From Gnetum montanum (taxonomy: Eukaryota; Streptophyta; Gnetopsida; Gnetales; Gnetaceae), in NCBI GenBank assembly GCA_015680685.1, contig MNCI01004126.1, positions 312,996 to 376,995 of the forward strand: a DNA stretch of 64,000 nucleotides, read 5' to 3'. The translations under genes were made by a program, and so were the position numbers. Every line of letters starts with the position of its first letter. The first letter of the stretch is position 1. Shown here one piece after another: positions 35,691-49,151 of the stretch. The notes beneath the pieces are model-generated. The model did not search any database. It was not told the origin of the DNA and saw nothing but the letters and a program-made list of their open reading frames with translations.

Positions 35691-37624
35691 TAACCCCACA
35701 ACTAAATGAAAGCTAGTCCTCAAGTGAACAAAAGGAGGAATAAGTCCTTTACAAAATATTGGAAGGTATGGGATTATTGACTGAGATGCAAACTAACTTA
35801 GAAGGGATAGGTAGATTTTAAGTGTCCAAGTATACAAATTTACAATCTTGTATAAAATTGGGTGTTCATGACAATAGAATTGAATACCCTGGTCAAAATT
35901 GACATCCAACTGCTTTGGCAGCTGAAGAGTGAGTGAGAAGATTTAATGATCATGAAGGATCCTCATTGCATGGTGTTACAACTTTGTCTTTAGTGACGAC
36001 AGTCCTACTTTTATTCCACACTTCCCATTGCAATCACAAGAAAATCATAGATTAGTGTATAATGTGTAATGATAGCTTTTCAGTAGTTACACTTGGCTAG
36101 GTTGTGATTATGGTGGATTGATTCATTTAGTAGTGCTAGCAAGAAGACTGAAAAATAGGATGAAATGGATAAGCAGTCCATTATTAAATTTTGAAAATTC
36201 CAAATGCAATGAAATGCTTGAAGAGGATTAAAGAATTCACAATAATAAAAGGAGGGTTTCACTAAAAAAATGTTATGTGCACAATTGGATATCATTGATG
36301 GGGCATGCAAAAGGATTTGATTATGAGAATGTCTAAGGATAAAGAACTTAACTAACCTAATGAAAAGGTATGCAAGTGGATCCTTCCCAAAGCAGGCACA
36401 TGTCCTTGTTGCCCTTACATAACCTCAAACCAAGGAGTTCGTAGGCCCCATGTGTGATTAATGGCTATGAAAAGTTTAAGTACAAAAACCTAGAAGAAAC
36501 TACCTAAGAATTTTGACATATCAAACCAAGGCATTGAACAAGAACATGAACACGAGTAGTGAGGTAAGGCATGGAAAGCATAGATGGATGAGAGAGAGAG
36601 TGGAATGGAGTTCTCGATTAAGGTTAGATGAAGTATCTTATGAATTTTGTGGTTAAATGACCTGATAAAATCCATCCTTAGTCCAGACCAAAATCAACCA
36701 TGTTCAGTGACTTTGCATCATCACTCTAAAATCAATCCACCCCCTTGAGACACAAGAGTGCTTCCACAAAACAACCACCACTTCTTATTTTAAGAAAAAA
36801 AAAAAGAGTAGGAAGTGAGAGAGGGCCTTAGTTAGAGGGCATCTTTAGATAGGGGTAACATGTCTTTCTAGTACCATAACCAGTGCTTATAGCTCATTTA
36901 TTTGTCTAAGGGATGTGCTTTGAATTTCCATTGTTTTTTTTTTTTTTTGAAATGGGAACCACACCATGCAAAGACTTATTCAACTTCCTATTATTGGTCA
37001 ACATGGAACGGTAAGAAATCCATAAAAACACACATGCACCTAAGTAAGAAGAAAGGAAAAAAAAAAGTATTAAGTTCCCTTGAAGTCACACACTATTCAA
37101 ACCTTTGAATCCTTTCCAAATCTAGAAACCTCCAAGTTTGTTAAAGTCTTATTAATGAAAAATGAACCTCATATTTCTAGAACAAGGAAAACCATAGAGT
37201 CTATGGATGGGTGGATGTTGTGGACTCACTACTTGTTTCATAAAAAAGAAACCACATCCTAGTTATTAGTAACAAAATTCAAAGCTAGAATCTAGACACC
37301 AACAATCAAATAATCGGATAGCACATGCCCACATCAAACAAACACGTTGTACGTAGTTGGTAATAAGGCACATTATTATTAAAACATAATAAGATAATCA
37401 TTCCAACATAAAGGAAAATATACAAGAAATTGTAAAACATTTAAGAAAAATAAAACATACCAATGATGTTATAAAATAAAAATTAAAAAAAATTAATAAA
37501 AAAAAAAACAAAAAGGTGTAAACTAAGGAAGGCATAAAACAAAAAGTTGTAAAAATAACAAAGTGTAAAACAAAAACATGTAAATCAAAAAGATGAAAAA
37601 CTATGGAGTCGCTTATATAGTTAG
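35691..37624 (-). other. E2 polypurine tract and post-integrase noncoding region
   Basis: Reverse strand: a variant polypurine tract (TTAGTTGTGGGGTTA) directly precedes the LTR. Upstream are the splice-acceptor-like position with its 25-codon frame (36027-35950), the conserved block (about 36360-36460), and sequence related to the tandem array of E1 (about 36900-37060). There is no long reading frame. The region is cut at 37624 by E3. Confidence 0.7.
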
Positions 37625-38491
37625 TGATGAGTCATGATTTGTTAGGCCCCAACATTGGAGCTCCGATGTCAAATACCTTATGTTGGAGCCAGAAAGCGAT
37701 GTTCAATATCTAATGTCATCTCCTTTGGATTAGCCTATAAATATAGCACTTGGGTGCACAGATGGCATATGATGTAGGGAAGATAGTTTTAGTTTTCAGT
37801 TTTTAATAGTCTTTCTTAAAGTCCTGTTATTCCTAGTGCATGCTTGCAGTGTGATGCTTGTAATCGTATGACACCTTTATTCAAGTGTGACATACTTGAA
37901 GCTATCACATAGCTAGCAAAAAAGATCAAGATTACTCCCATCATTATAGCATCCACTTAGATTATTATTGCTTTTAATTATTAATTATTCACTATTTCCT
38001 TTAGTTAACATTTTCATTTATTGCTATTTACTATTCTTATCATTAAGCAGAATGTGTACGCCTTAATCACGAGCATTTAAGTGTAAGTACTTGGTAATCC
38101 GAAAGTGTATCGTTTGGCATAACAAGTGACATACACTTGGCAATCCTAGAAGTAGTCTCATAAAGTCCAAGACATATATAGATGATTAAGAGTGAATACT
38201 CATCACACATAAGCTAGTTTAGATATTGTTTTTCCATTGTTCATTAGCTTAATCACTTTACCTCTTTATCGTCATTAGGAACAAAGTAGATTAGATAACA
38301 TCATATGGCTCACTTTGGACTAAACCATATATGACAAAGCTACCACTAGTCCAAGTGGGAAGATAGCGAACTACAATCAGAGCATAACGATCTAGATGTC
38401 ACAACTAGTCTCATCCACAGGATTTGAAAGGATTGTGTGTGAATGCTTGTAATTTGTATGGTTGAGTGTAGGGGTTCCTTGTTGCTCATCA
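37625..38491 (+). repeat. E3 5' LTR
   Basis: 867 bp, TGATGAGTCATG...CTCATCA. U3 has a repeated motif of the type AACATTGGAGCTCCGATGTC / TTATGTTGGAGCC / AATGTCATC. A TATA box, TATAAATATA, lies near 37735. Confidence 0.92.
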
Positions 38492-38511
38492 TTGGCACTA
38501 TTATTAGGGAT
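38492..38511 (+). other. E3 primer binding site (tRNA-Asp type, decayed)
   Basis: TTGGCACTATTATTAGGGAT starts at the LTR end. It has the same pattern of C-to-T changes relative to tRNA-Asp as the E1 site. Confidence 0.75.
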
Positions 38512-41060
38512 GATGCTAGTTATCTAGATTAATTATATTATACATGATTATTGTAAGGGTATTAATGATATATCTTTTAGAAAATATTAACTCACACACA
38601 TTGTAAACCAAAAACGGTGTCTCTCTTAGAAGGAAGTGACCATGCACTATATAGCTAACATATTCATTAGAGAAATAAGAAGATATAAGATGAAGAAAAT
38701 TGGAAGGAGCAACCTTATGCAAGGATTTCTTATGATCATGATCACCCTGACAACACTTAAAAACTACATTCACCTAAGACAAACAATCTTTGAGGACATG
38801 ATAAAAGTCCTAAACTAGGGAAGACTTCAAGGCCTAAAACCTCCTCAAAATCCAAAAATGATAAATCAAAGGACCCTGAAGAACACCATAGAAGCCATGG
38901 TAATTCTTCTAGTTCCTCATCTTCCTCTTTCCCTTCAATGTCTAGTTCTGATGAAGATGAATGTAGGTATAGAGATAGAGCTCCACTAAAGGTTTGGACT
39001 AAAAATAGAAATCAAACCCACAGGAAAGGTCAAATATGCCACCATGAACATAAACAACATTATCACGATCAAACGCATGGAGACAGAAATTTCTCTCACA
39101 ACCTATTTGATGATGATGAACCCTTGTTGGCCACTAAGAGCCTAATGCATATCATAGAGGTTGTTAAGATATCTCGCAGGAATTGAAAAAAGAGTTTCCT
39201 ACCTAAACTTAACATGAATAATATTTCTAAATTTGTAGGAGGTTATGATTCAAATTCGCAACATCATTTACAAGCCTTCCATGATGCTTGTTCTTTTTAC
39301 AACATTGAAAGTGGATGGAAAAAGCTTAAGCTCTTTCCTAGGGCACTAATTGATAGAGCTGAAGTGTGGTATAGCTCATTGAGGCCAAATTCAATTCGAC
39401 AATGGTCCACAATGCTAGAGCTATTCAACAAAAAATACCAAACCTATGCAAGAGTGTCCAGCTTGAGGAGACAAATCCAAGAGTGGAAGCAAGAACAACA
39501 TGAACCCTTAGACATGGCCTTAGATAGATATTATGCCTTATTGAATAGATGCCCAAGCCATGGTTTCTCTAAGGAAAGGCAACTTTTCCACATTATAGGG
39601 CAATTATATGAGCTCAAAGCCCATCAAATTTGAGAGCTAATTGAATGTGTGGCAAAAGAAGGAGGGATATGAAAATGGGAGAATATCAAGAAATATCAGT
39701 GGGATCCAACTCTTTAATAGAAGGAGGCCCATATCTATGGTAAGGAGAATGAAACCATTCTTGATAAGGTGATCTCGCAACAAACCTTGTCGATACAGAA
39801 GTCTATTGATGAACTTGAAGCAAAGTTTAATAGGATGTCCAAATGGATATATCAAAATGTTACAACTTTCATTGAGATAGTCAAGGATGGGATCATGCAA
39901 AATAAGCCAGGTAATCACAATAAAAAAAGGATAAAAAAATAAGAAATAGCTAGGAACACTTTTCAACAAATAGGAAAAATGGCTAAAGAAAGTGAGGCTA
40001 TAGACTCAACCACAGATGAAGATAATGGAACATTTGCATATATGATCATTCGAAGGGCTATTTTCCAATCTTGTTGCATCTATAGGAGTATTGGGTAGGT
40101 GCCTTAAATCTAAAGTTTGTGTAAAAGCACCTACCTAGGAGATTTCCTCTTCCACAAGGTAATTATAGATAGTTCCATAACTGATTGTACCACCCTAGGG
40201 GGACTTATTACTAGCCTCAACATGATCATCAATCACAATGGAAACAACCACAATATTGGGGGAAGCCACCATCAAATCAGTCCTATCCTTCCCATCCACC
40301 AAAATAGTTTGGATATTATGTTCAACACCCTGTTTCTCCAACTAGTTCTACATCCTCTATTTCGAATCACAACTACCACTCTCCCAAGTACCATCAACCC
40401 ATGACATCCCTTGAAGGATCACCACCTCATGCCTCTTACCATCCATCCTACCCTTGATATTCTCATTCTCCACCTCATTATATGCCACCGCCAGCAGCAC
40501 AAGAAGGTTTCACATCACAATATCAACAAATGAATGTCACTTGTGCTGTAAATGTGCATAAACATGCTGACACCAGTGGGTCTCAACCACAACATAGGAA
40601 ATGTACCTTTTGGAGAAAATGCTATAAGCCAAAGAAAACCACACATAGATCCACCATATCATTTGAGCCAACATAGGGCCAATCTGGTGCACCACCTTCC
40701 TTGTCTCAACCAATGTCCTCTGATCATACATAAAGGCCACCATCCAATCCCAAATCCAAATAATGAATCTAACAAGGTGAGGAGACAAGTAAATCCATGC
40801 ATACCATATCATGATCAAGGGTGTGATCATGGGCCAACCATTCATAATGTTAACACACCTCATACCTTGATCCACCATACATTTAACCACCAAGTGTGTG
40901 ACCAACAATTTTTCTGCCTAGCCACCACACCACCAATAGACACCCAGTGGCTAGGGTAGGGATGGTTTCCAATGTTTCATACATGCATGGATCCTATTTA
41001 TTGACTTATTAATCCTTTTCATGGTCAAATGTTTTGTCATGGGGGTCACCCCCATTCTAG
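38512..41060 (+). pseudogene. E3 gag
   Basis: The core is at 39214-39633: 'MNNISKFVGGYDSNSQHHLQAF', 'WKKLKLFPRALIDRAEVWYSSL', 'YALLNRCPSHGFSKERQLFHII'. A deletion removes a short piece after 'FHII' compared with E4. The knuckle position (40026-40064) reads W-N-I-C-I-Y-D-H-S-K-G-Y-F: the spacing is kept, but the first and last Cys are lost. A Pro/Gln/His-rich tail follows. The end of gag carries a GGGGGT/ACCCCC palindrome (41039-41055). Confidence 0.82.
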
Positions 41061-43043
41061 TCTTTAGGATTCTTAAGTGTTTTTCATCTTTTTGTTTTAC
41101 AATTTGTTTTCACTTTCCTATTTCTTGAAACAATTATTTCAATTTCTTCCAATTTTTTTGTATTTTTTGTGTTCATTTTCTTTGTTATGAAATCTTTCTT
41201 ATGAATATAATGATCTTGTTACCCATTGAGATGAGGTTTTATCTATGTTGCCAAGTCATAACGGGCTAATTATTTGGACATTGAGACCACGACATCCATC
41301 CACCCATTCCATTAATAAGAGGTTCTTGCCATGGTCATAATGATGATCGTTTCCATCATCTAATCTAAAAATAACTTCATGATCATTACGTCTAGATAGA
41401 AGAGTGTAGAACCAAGGTAGAATGTAATGGGTGTGACATTAAGGGGATTTGTGGAGGGGATTTGTGGATTCTCTTTGGCCACTTTTGTATGTTCTATCAT
41501 GTTGCTAAGGTTGTATCCATATCCTTGTAGATCTAATGAAAAAGGAAGTAAGAGTAACCTAAAATGGCACTAAATAAAACTTTGCAAGTTCCATTGGAAA
41601 GACATGTACTAATGCTTGAAGGTTGGTGGATTCTCAGAATCCCAAAAAATAGTGAAAAGAGAAAAAATGTCTATCATCAAAAAGCTCCTCCCTTGGAAAA
41701 AATGCCAAGTGATGTTACTCCTCGCTACTCTAATAGTCTTATGGTTGTCTGTCGATGTGATGAAACGATGCGATGTCATTGTAATGAGGTTTGGACTTGG
41801 TTTGAATCTTGGAAAGGACTCATGATTATTTAACCACTAAATAACACACAAGATTTCATTGTGCTCATGGTAAGACCTCATGTCCCAATTTCTACAATCC
41901 TTTCTACAATCCATCTCACCTCATTGTCTGGGTGATCATGACTTATAGTTTTGTGTAACAGAGTTATTATCTAAAATTTGTGGTTTTAACATGTGTGTTT
42001 TATTTCATAGGTATACATTACATTCAACTCTTTTAGTGCCCACAGACATTTTTAGGTGTGGTTACATAAGGACATCATAGGCTAGAGCTTGCTTTGGAGA
42101 GGAGCCACTTATGTAGCTTTTGTGACTTGCATTTGTTTGACATAACCACATCATTCTTCACCCTATAAGAGCTCAATTATTATATTTTTTTATTTCCAAT
42201 TCCATATCACGTGATCCATTCACAACTTCAATTTCAATGCCCTTTCTCTTGTTCATTCTAGTGCTTTTCATATCGATGGCTCCACCTTATCATACTTCTA
42301 ATGCCTCAAATTGATTTTCCACTTACCCAGAACTATGGACCTAACATCAAACCTTCCAACCAATCATAGAGGTTTAGTTTTCATGCTCAGCTTCCCCATT
42401 CGGTGAAAATTCATGGACCTTCATGTTGCATACTTGATGTCAAATCTGATGCAACATTGCATACCTAATGTCAAGTCTCACAAAAATTATATATATGATC
42501 CTCATGGTACAAAAAATTCATTTTCATCATTTGAAGCTAAGGGAGTTGTTCAAATTTTCTCTTATGACTTAAGAGCTCTATGCACCCATTTTCCACTTGT
42601 GATATTTGGCTCTCTACTGCTCTGATTTCTGTGTGGTTTGAACTTACCTAAACCTGGAGTGTTTAAGTTAGTCATTTTGTTGNGAATGGAAAAATTATTC
42701 CAATTGATAAAAATTTGCTATCACTTGAAAGGTATTAGAAGGGTAAGAGTGTTAAAAACTTTAGGCATCATCATGAATAATCAATCATATTAATGCTAGA
42801 AACCTTAATTTTTCAGCCTAAGGAGCCATAAACATCATTATAAGCCACACATAAGGAAAAAGAAAATAATTTCAAAGGGTTTGAAAGATGATAAACACTT
42901 TTTGGAGATTCTTCTTGAAAATGTTTCTAACTCTATAGTCATATGAACTTAGAACTTAATGAACTAAGATAACAAGTAAGGTGTAAATTGATTAATGATA
43001 ACAAATATAACCTTAGTAACACTTGATCATTACTTGATTGCAG
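41056..43043 (+). other. E3 noncoding region between gag and aORF
   Basis: Contains the block shared by all five elements (42020-42120), then a U3-like motif array (42418-42480), a weak TATA-like ATTATATATATGAT near 42486, a decayed polypurine-like stretch (42650-42690, with one N at 42683), and the acceptor GATTGCAG just before the ATG at 43044. Confidence 0.65.
42418..42500 (+). promoter_or_regulatory. E3 internal promoter-like array copying its own U3 motif
   Basis: ATGTTGCATACTTGATGTCA and ACATTGCATACCTAATGTCA recur here. They match the E3 LTR pattern (ATGTTGGATACCCAATGTC at about 45990-46045), not the GATATC motif of E4/E5. The position relative to aORF matches the GATATC arrays of E4 and E5. 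Confidence 0.5.
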
Positions 43044-45776
43044 ATGGCCCCAAAAAGAGGTGTGCAAGGTGAACCTTTGCAAGGAGTAGCCAAGTGTCCA
43101 TGAGGTGGCCATGGCCAACAAGGAAAATGTGCAAAACATCAAGAGCAGGAAGCTCAATCTTTCAGCATTCACAAAGAGGCTCTTGCTACTAGATAGTCGG
43201 TCCAAGGAAAGGTTGTAGGACCACAAGCTCTCAAGGAGGAACAACCTCTCATGTTGCCCCCTGATTGCCTCACGACCATTCTAGAAAAGTCCACATTGAC
43301 CTCAATCATCATGGAAATGAGTTTCAGCCCATTCATGGAGTTTGCTCTAGAAGCAATTTGGATGCAACTTTAGGCATAACCCTTGTGGCCCATTCTATCA
43401 GATAATGGTGAGTGGCACGTTGGTGAGACTCATCAATTCTGGCACAATAAAGATGAGGGTGCCATCATTAACATTTGTGGAGTTAATGCCTCATTCTCAA
43501 TTAAGGCCATTACAGCTGCTCTTAACCTACCAAATGAAGGGGCTAAGGTAGCTAATCTATCCACTAGATCTAACCCTGATACCAAAAAAGTATGGTTGAA
43601 ACGTGTGTATGGCAAAGAGGATAAAATGTATAATGAACTAACTTTGAAAGAGAGGATATGTTTCAAGATCTGGACATATCACCTATTTTCCATCAAAGGG
43701 CTCAATCAAATTTCAACATATGTAGCTAGAGGAAGTGTTATTTTAATGGACAAATATGCAACAAATCTTTCACAACTCTAATTCACTAAAATTCAATGGC
43801 ACTTCAAAAAGAAAAAGGTAGAGAAACCAATACTTCCATTTCCTTGCCTAATTAGAAGGTCATGAAAATGCACTGGAATCTTGGGATATACAAATAATAT
43901 CCCTAATAAGGATCATAATGCTTCATTCGCCAAACTCCTCAAACGTACAACACCAAGAAAAGATCTTGGTGAAGAGCAAGAACTAGAGAAGGAAGCAGAG
44001 CTAGAAAAAGAAGTACAACATGAGCCTGAACAACACTTAGAAACACAACTTCACTACCACCACTACAAGATTACAGACCCGTAATGAGCCATCTACAAAA
44101 AATTGCTAAAATTTTCAATTGGAGAAGTAGGGATGAGTCCAACCTCTTCAGAGTAATTGATGATGCCATACAACTCACTAGTTTAACTAATTCAACAATA
44201 GGGGAGATCTTGCTACAGTTAGGAAGAGGAACCTAATGGTCTAGGCAAATCTTTGGGAACACTGCATCCTTCCAAGTAATGCTTGAAACTAGAGAAGGTG
44301 CCATAGTTGTGGTACGGCAACATAAGGATGTGGCAAGTGTAGTAGAAGTAATCACAGTTCATATTAAAGAATTATTTAACGTGCTTGTTGTGTCCCTAGT
44401 AGATCTTATTAGGACCAGAGATGTGCATATGTTGGCTGGAACTTCAATGACTCTTACAGTGCATGAGGATGTATTGGATTGACTGCTGTAGACATGACAA
44501 GTGATGACTACCTTGTTTGAAATCCCTAGTAATGTCACTACAGCACAGTTAGACCTCATCATCACTAAAGGAAAGCTAGTCATGGCTGAAGTCAAGGAAG
44601 AACATGCAAAAGTAGAAGTGCAAAGACTACAAGAAGAGTTGGGTATCTTGAGAGTTGAATAATGGGACCTTGTCCATTTTGTTACTCTTGACAAGCTAAA
44701 ATAATTTAGGATGGAGTAGTTGACCAAGATAACTAAGGAGAATGTATTTGTAGAACAAGAAAAAGAGAAGGTGGTCTAGAATGCCTCTGTAGTTGATTCA
44801 CAATCCCATGCATACAAAAAGGCATTGACTATCATACAAGAAGAAAACAAGCAACTTGTCACTGAGAATTCAAGGTTGATCATACTTGAGAAGCAAAAGA
44901 ATATCTTAGAAGAAAGTGTCCATTAGTTGAGAGAACAACTGGTGAGGGTCAGCTAGGCCATTAGTAGATTTTCCCAGGAGAATAAAACCCTCTCAATGGA
45001 TGAGGTCCACACTATTTTTTAGAAGTCAGCAATTGAAATTAGCATGTGGAAAAATGAGAGCAAGAAACACAAGAAGTTGAAGGAGCACTTCCACAACCAA
45101 GAAGACATGTACAAGTAGATAAATGAAAAAGAGATCTAGATAGCCAAATTCCATATTAGTTCCTTATTAGCATAGAATCTTAAGTGGTAGCCAATCCTAG
45201 ATAGCTATGCCTTGGTCCATAAAGTAGAAGTTAAGAATAAAGACCTACAAATAGAAGATTTGAAAGAGTACATGGTGTTGGCTAACCTCAAATATACTAA
45301 CTTTGCCATGTTGATAGCAGGTTGTCCTATGAATGAGCTAGAAAAGCATGTGGCGACCAATTATGCATTGTATAAAAAAAATTGTAGATTAGAAGGATGC
45401 TTTGTAGAAGTTGTATGTGGAAAACTTAAAATTGGAGGTGGTTAAAGCCAGCTACCAAGGATAGAAGGACATAGTCTCAAACCTAGCTAGAAGATTAACA
45501 AATTATCATGAACTCAAAGACAAAGCTAGGACCTTTGAGAAGGAACAATGGTAGTTTGTGGCTTGGTATGTAAAGGCTAATTAGATGTTTCTGCAACTAC
45601 CATGTCCTTGGGACGTACTAGTGCCAACACACATCAGCTTAGTAGCTTGGATAGTAGATGATCCAAGGACAAAAGAGGAGAAGTTGTAGTCATTGCTAAA
45701 TCATTACAAATTTCAAAAGACTAGCAATAAAGAAAAGCAACTAATGGAGGAGCCACCGCCTTCAACCACCACATGA
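43044..45776 (+). pseudogene. E3 aORF: second ORF, about 910 codons, function unknown
   Basis: ATG 43044 (M-A-P-K-R-G) follows TTGATTGCAG; TGA at 45774-45776. The length of 2733 bp is close to that of E4. Domains by alignment with E4: basic N-terminus (about 1-60); globular domain with 'WHVGETHQFWHNKDEGAIINI', 'LTLKERICFKIWTYHLF' and 'LPFPCLIRR' (about 70-290); Glu/Lys-rich linker; middle domain ('GAIVVVRQHKDVASVVEVIT', about 350-490); coiled coil (about 500-850); 'MEEPPPS' C-terminus. Numerous stops and at least one frameshift. I see no signal peptide or membrane segment. The globular domain loosely recalls the 'putative plant transposon protein' domain of Athila-like elements; I cannot confirm this. 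Confidence 0.75.
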
Positions 45777-45955
45777 GCTTCCTAGTTTTTGTTTTGTAAT
45801 AATGTGTCCCATTGTTTGTATTACACCACTACAACATGCAAGAGTCAATTTTTTTATTTATTGTTTAGGTTAGTTAATAATTCCATACCTTTCGAATATT
45901 TTGTAAAGAACTTGTTCCTCATTTTGTTTAACTTGAGGATGAGTTTTCATTCAAT

Positions 45956-45965
45956 CATGGGGGTA
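45956..45965 (+). promoter_or_regulatory. E3 polypurine tract
   Basis: CATGGGGGTA directly upstream of the 3' LTR. Confidence 0.8.
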
Positions 45966-46845
45966 TAATGAGTCATGATTTATCAAGCCCTGATGTTGGA
46001 TACCCAATGTCGAAGCTCCAATGTTGGATACCCAATGTCAAATCCAAACATTGATGTCAAATATTTGATGTCATCTCCTATAGGTTAGCCTATAAATACA
46101 ACACTTGGGTGCATGGATGGCATATGATGTAGGGAAGATAGTTTTAGTTTTTAGTTTTTGATAGTCTTTCTTAAAGTCCTGTTATTCCCAGTGTATGCCC
46201 ACAATGTGATGTTTGTAATCGTATGGCATCTTTGTTCAAGTGTGATGTACTTGGACACATTACATGACTGGCAATAAAGATCGAGATTACTCCTATCATT
46301 ATAGCATCAACTTAGATTATTATTTCTTTTAATTGCTAAGTATTCACTATTTCCTTGTTAACATTTCCATTTATTGCTATTTACTATTCTTGTCATTAAG
46401 AAGATTACTTATGCCTTAATCATGAGCATTTAAGTGTAAGTACCTGGTAATTTAGAAGTGTATCGTTTAGCACAACTAGTGACATACACTTAGCAATCCC
46501 AGAAGTAGTTTCATGAAGTTCAAGATGTATATAGATGATTAAGAGCGGATACTTATCATACATAGACAAGCTTAAATCTTGTTTTTCCGTTATTCATTAG
46601 CTTAATCAATTTACCTATTTATCATCATTAGGTGCAAAGTAGAATTAGATAACATCATATGCCTCACTTTGGACTAAACCATGTGTGACAAAGCTATCAC
46701 TAGTTTAAGTGGGAAGACAGTGAACTATGTTTAGAGCATAATAATCTAGATCCCACAACTAGTCCCATCCACGAAATTTGACCAGATCATGTGTGAATGC
46801 TTATGATTTTTATGGCTGAGTGTAGGGGCACGTTGCTGCTCATCA
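45966..46845 (+). repeat. E3 3' LTR
   Basis: 880 bp, starts TAATGAGTCATG (TG changed to TA) and ends CTCATCA. The U3 motif array is longer than in the 5' LTR (two copies of ATGTTGGATACCCAATGTC). Confidence 0.92.
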
Positions 46846-46850
46846 GTTAG

Positions 46851-48240
46851 CATGGATGGTTGTCTCCCTCACAACTAGGTTGAAAGGAGGAGATTCAAAA
46901 GATTGAGTGTGGTTGTCTATCTGATAAGACATTTGTTGCACTAGCTTACTTAGGCTCATGAAAAGGTTTGATTTGTTGCATGTTAACTAGTTGTTTCTTA
47001 TTTAGGCTCTTAGGTTTGTAGGTCAACATGGTCCCAAAAGGAAAAGTTTTGTAAATGATATAAGGTCCTTCTAGCAATATTTAGAGCTTAGTTCATTGAC
47101 GTATGTGTGTGGGGTTCTAGTAGAGGACCTTATCTCCTGGTTGAAATTTGACTTTCCTAATTCTAAGGTCATGGTGCTTTTTGTTAAATGCCTCATGAAA
47201 CTTGTTAGATGACAAGGCCACCAATCAATTTTCATCTAGCAAGTTGAGATTCATTAATCTTTTTTTTTGTGCTAGACTTAAGTCAAGGTCAAGGTCATAG
47301 GCTACTAATAGTATATGAAGCTTGGATTGAATTGGAAGAGTTGGGAATTTTCTATAGATAAGCTCATAGGGAGAGTAGCTAATAGGGAGTTTCCATGTTA
47401 AGCAATAGGCCCAAAGGGCATTGTTGAGTTTTGTGCTCTAGTCTCTCCTATATTTGCTAATAGTTCTTGTTAGAATCTTTGTGGTCTTCCTGTTAGTAAC
47501 TTTGGCTTGATTGTTGGCTTGGGGATGGTAGGGTGTTACATAAGCTTAAAAAAGGTATTGCCTATAAAGCAGGTTCCATTATTAGAAATTAATGCATGTG
47601 GCACATAAAAATTCTTTACAACATTCTACTGTACAAATCAAGTACCAATAGAAGATGTACAGTTAGTGACACCTATTTCTTTTGCCCATTTTGTACAATA
47701 GTCAACAACGACTATGATGTATGTCTTTCCATTTTACATGGGTGTGATGGGATCCATGAAGTCAATGCCCTAGATGTTAAAGCATTCTAGTGTATGAATC
47801 TAGCGTGGAGGTTCCTTCATTTGAGTAGTCATTCCACCATCTCATTGGCAATGTTCACAAGAGTGGACAAATTGATGAGCATCCCTGAAAAGTGTTGGCC
47901 AATAATACCCAACCAGTAGGATTTTAATGGTTGTGTATCTCCCAACATAGTGGTCCCTACAAGGACCCTCATGAGCATCCTAGAGAACACATAGGTGATC
48001 AAAATCAGGGACACACCAATGAACCAGACCATTAACACATACCTTGTAGAGGTGCTTGTTGATCTCCATGAAGCATTTTACTTGGTGAAGATACTGTTGT
48101 TTCTTTTGGCGGTCCAATCCTTGTGGCATCTCTTGAGTGAGAAGATAGGTAAGAATGTCATTGTAACATTTAGGCTCAATGGACAATTGTTTAGTTATAG
48201 CCCTAGCAAGGAGGATTTTATTAGGAAACAAATTAGATAG
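46851..48240 (-). pseudogene. E2 integrase (antisense), degenerate, with flanking sequence
   Basis: Reverse-strand translation aligns with E1 integrase. The segment near 48231-47980 ('CYNDILTYLLTQEMPQGL', 'QYLHQVKCFMEINKHLYKVC') precedes the HHCC finger (about 47960-47840). The catalytic core lies around 47760-47500 and the C-terminal part near 47380-47020. Beyond it (46861-46890) is the internal polypurine-like site. The region is broken by stops throughout. Confidence 0.82.
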
Positions 48241-49151
48241 TGGACTTTCCTTCTCTTTACTATCCCATTATAACTGAGACAAGTGGTTAGTGACCACATT
48301 CTCAATGTCCTTTCGATCTACCATTGTAAGATCAAATTCATGCAAGATTATTAGCCACCGTATGACATTGTGTGTGCACAAATATTTTGTATCCAAGCAC
48401 ATAATGCTTGAACTTCTCTAGCGCAAACACCACTACCATCAATTCTTTTTCTATTGTGGTGTAGTTCAGTTGTAATATGAACATTTCTTATCATCCAACT
48501 ATGTAAGCACAACCCCTAAGGCATAATTTGATGCATCCATCATAATGTGAAATGGTCTAGACTAGTCAGGTTCCTATAGAATTAGAGTTTTTACAAGTTT
48601 CTCCTTCAACTATTGAAATGTTTTTTCACATTCATTAGTCCAAAAAAATTAGCATCTTTCTTTGTTAGCTTAACCAATGGTTTTGCAATCTTAGAGAAAT
48701 TTTCTATGAATTGTTGGTAGTAGCTAATGTGTCCAAGGAATGACCAAACATCTTTAACCAATTCTAGTTGGCAAGTGATTCCTTGGATGACCCTTATTTT
48801 TTTGGGGTCAACCTCAATCCCTACTTGTGAGATTCTGTGCCCCAATACAATGCCCTCCTAGACCATTAGATGATTCTTTTACCAATTGAGTTGTAAGTTT
48901 GTTTTCACACATCTTTTGAGTACTTACTCAAGGTGGTCCAAGGCTGACTCAAATGTAGCTCCATAGGTGGACAAGTCATCTATGAAGACTTTCACCTTAC
49001 TACCAATCTACTACTAGAAAATATCTGATTCATGTGCACATTGCTTGCATACAAACATTTCTTGTTTTGTGGCTGCTACATACACACATTTTTGAATATC
49101 TAATTCATGTGCACATTGCTTGCATGTGGAAATAAATTCTCATTTCATGGA
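48241..49151 (-). pseudogene. E2 RNase H and C-terminal RT (antisense), RT core deleted
   Basis: Reverse-strand RT remnants are 'VKVFIDDLSTYGATFE' near 49000-48950, with an intact D-D pair, and 'GHRISQVGIEVDPKKIRVIQ' at 48845-48780. RNase H follows, about 48560-48300. Compared with E1, about 0.5 kb of upstream RT is missing, and a 31-bp direct repeat (49020-49050, 49095-49125) sits at the junction. Confidence 0.82.

Larger units (their letters stand above)
37625..46845 (+). mobile_element. E3: non-autonomous LTR element with gag and aORF, no pol; inserted in E2
   Basis: LTRs are 37625-38491 and 45966-46845. The target duplication GTTAG is at 37620-37624 and 46846-46850, and E2 sequence resumes on both sides. 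Order is LTR, tRNA-Asp site, gag (to about 41060), noncoding (to about 42400), U3-like motif array, splice-acceptor-like signal, aORF (43044-45776), polypurine tract, LTR. No pol sequence is seen. The LTR U3 differs from that of E4/E5, so this is a separate family with the same unusual gene plan. Confidence 0.94.
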
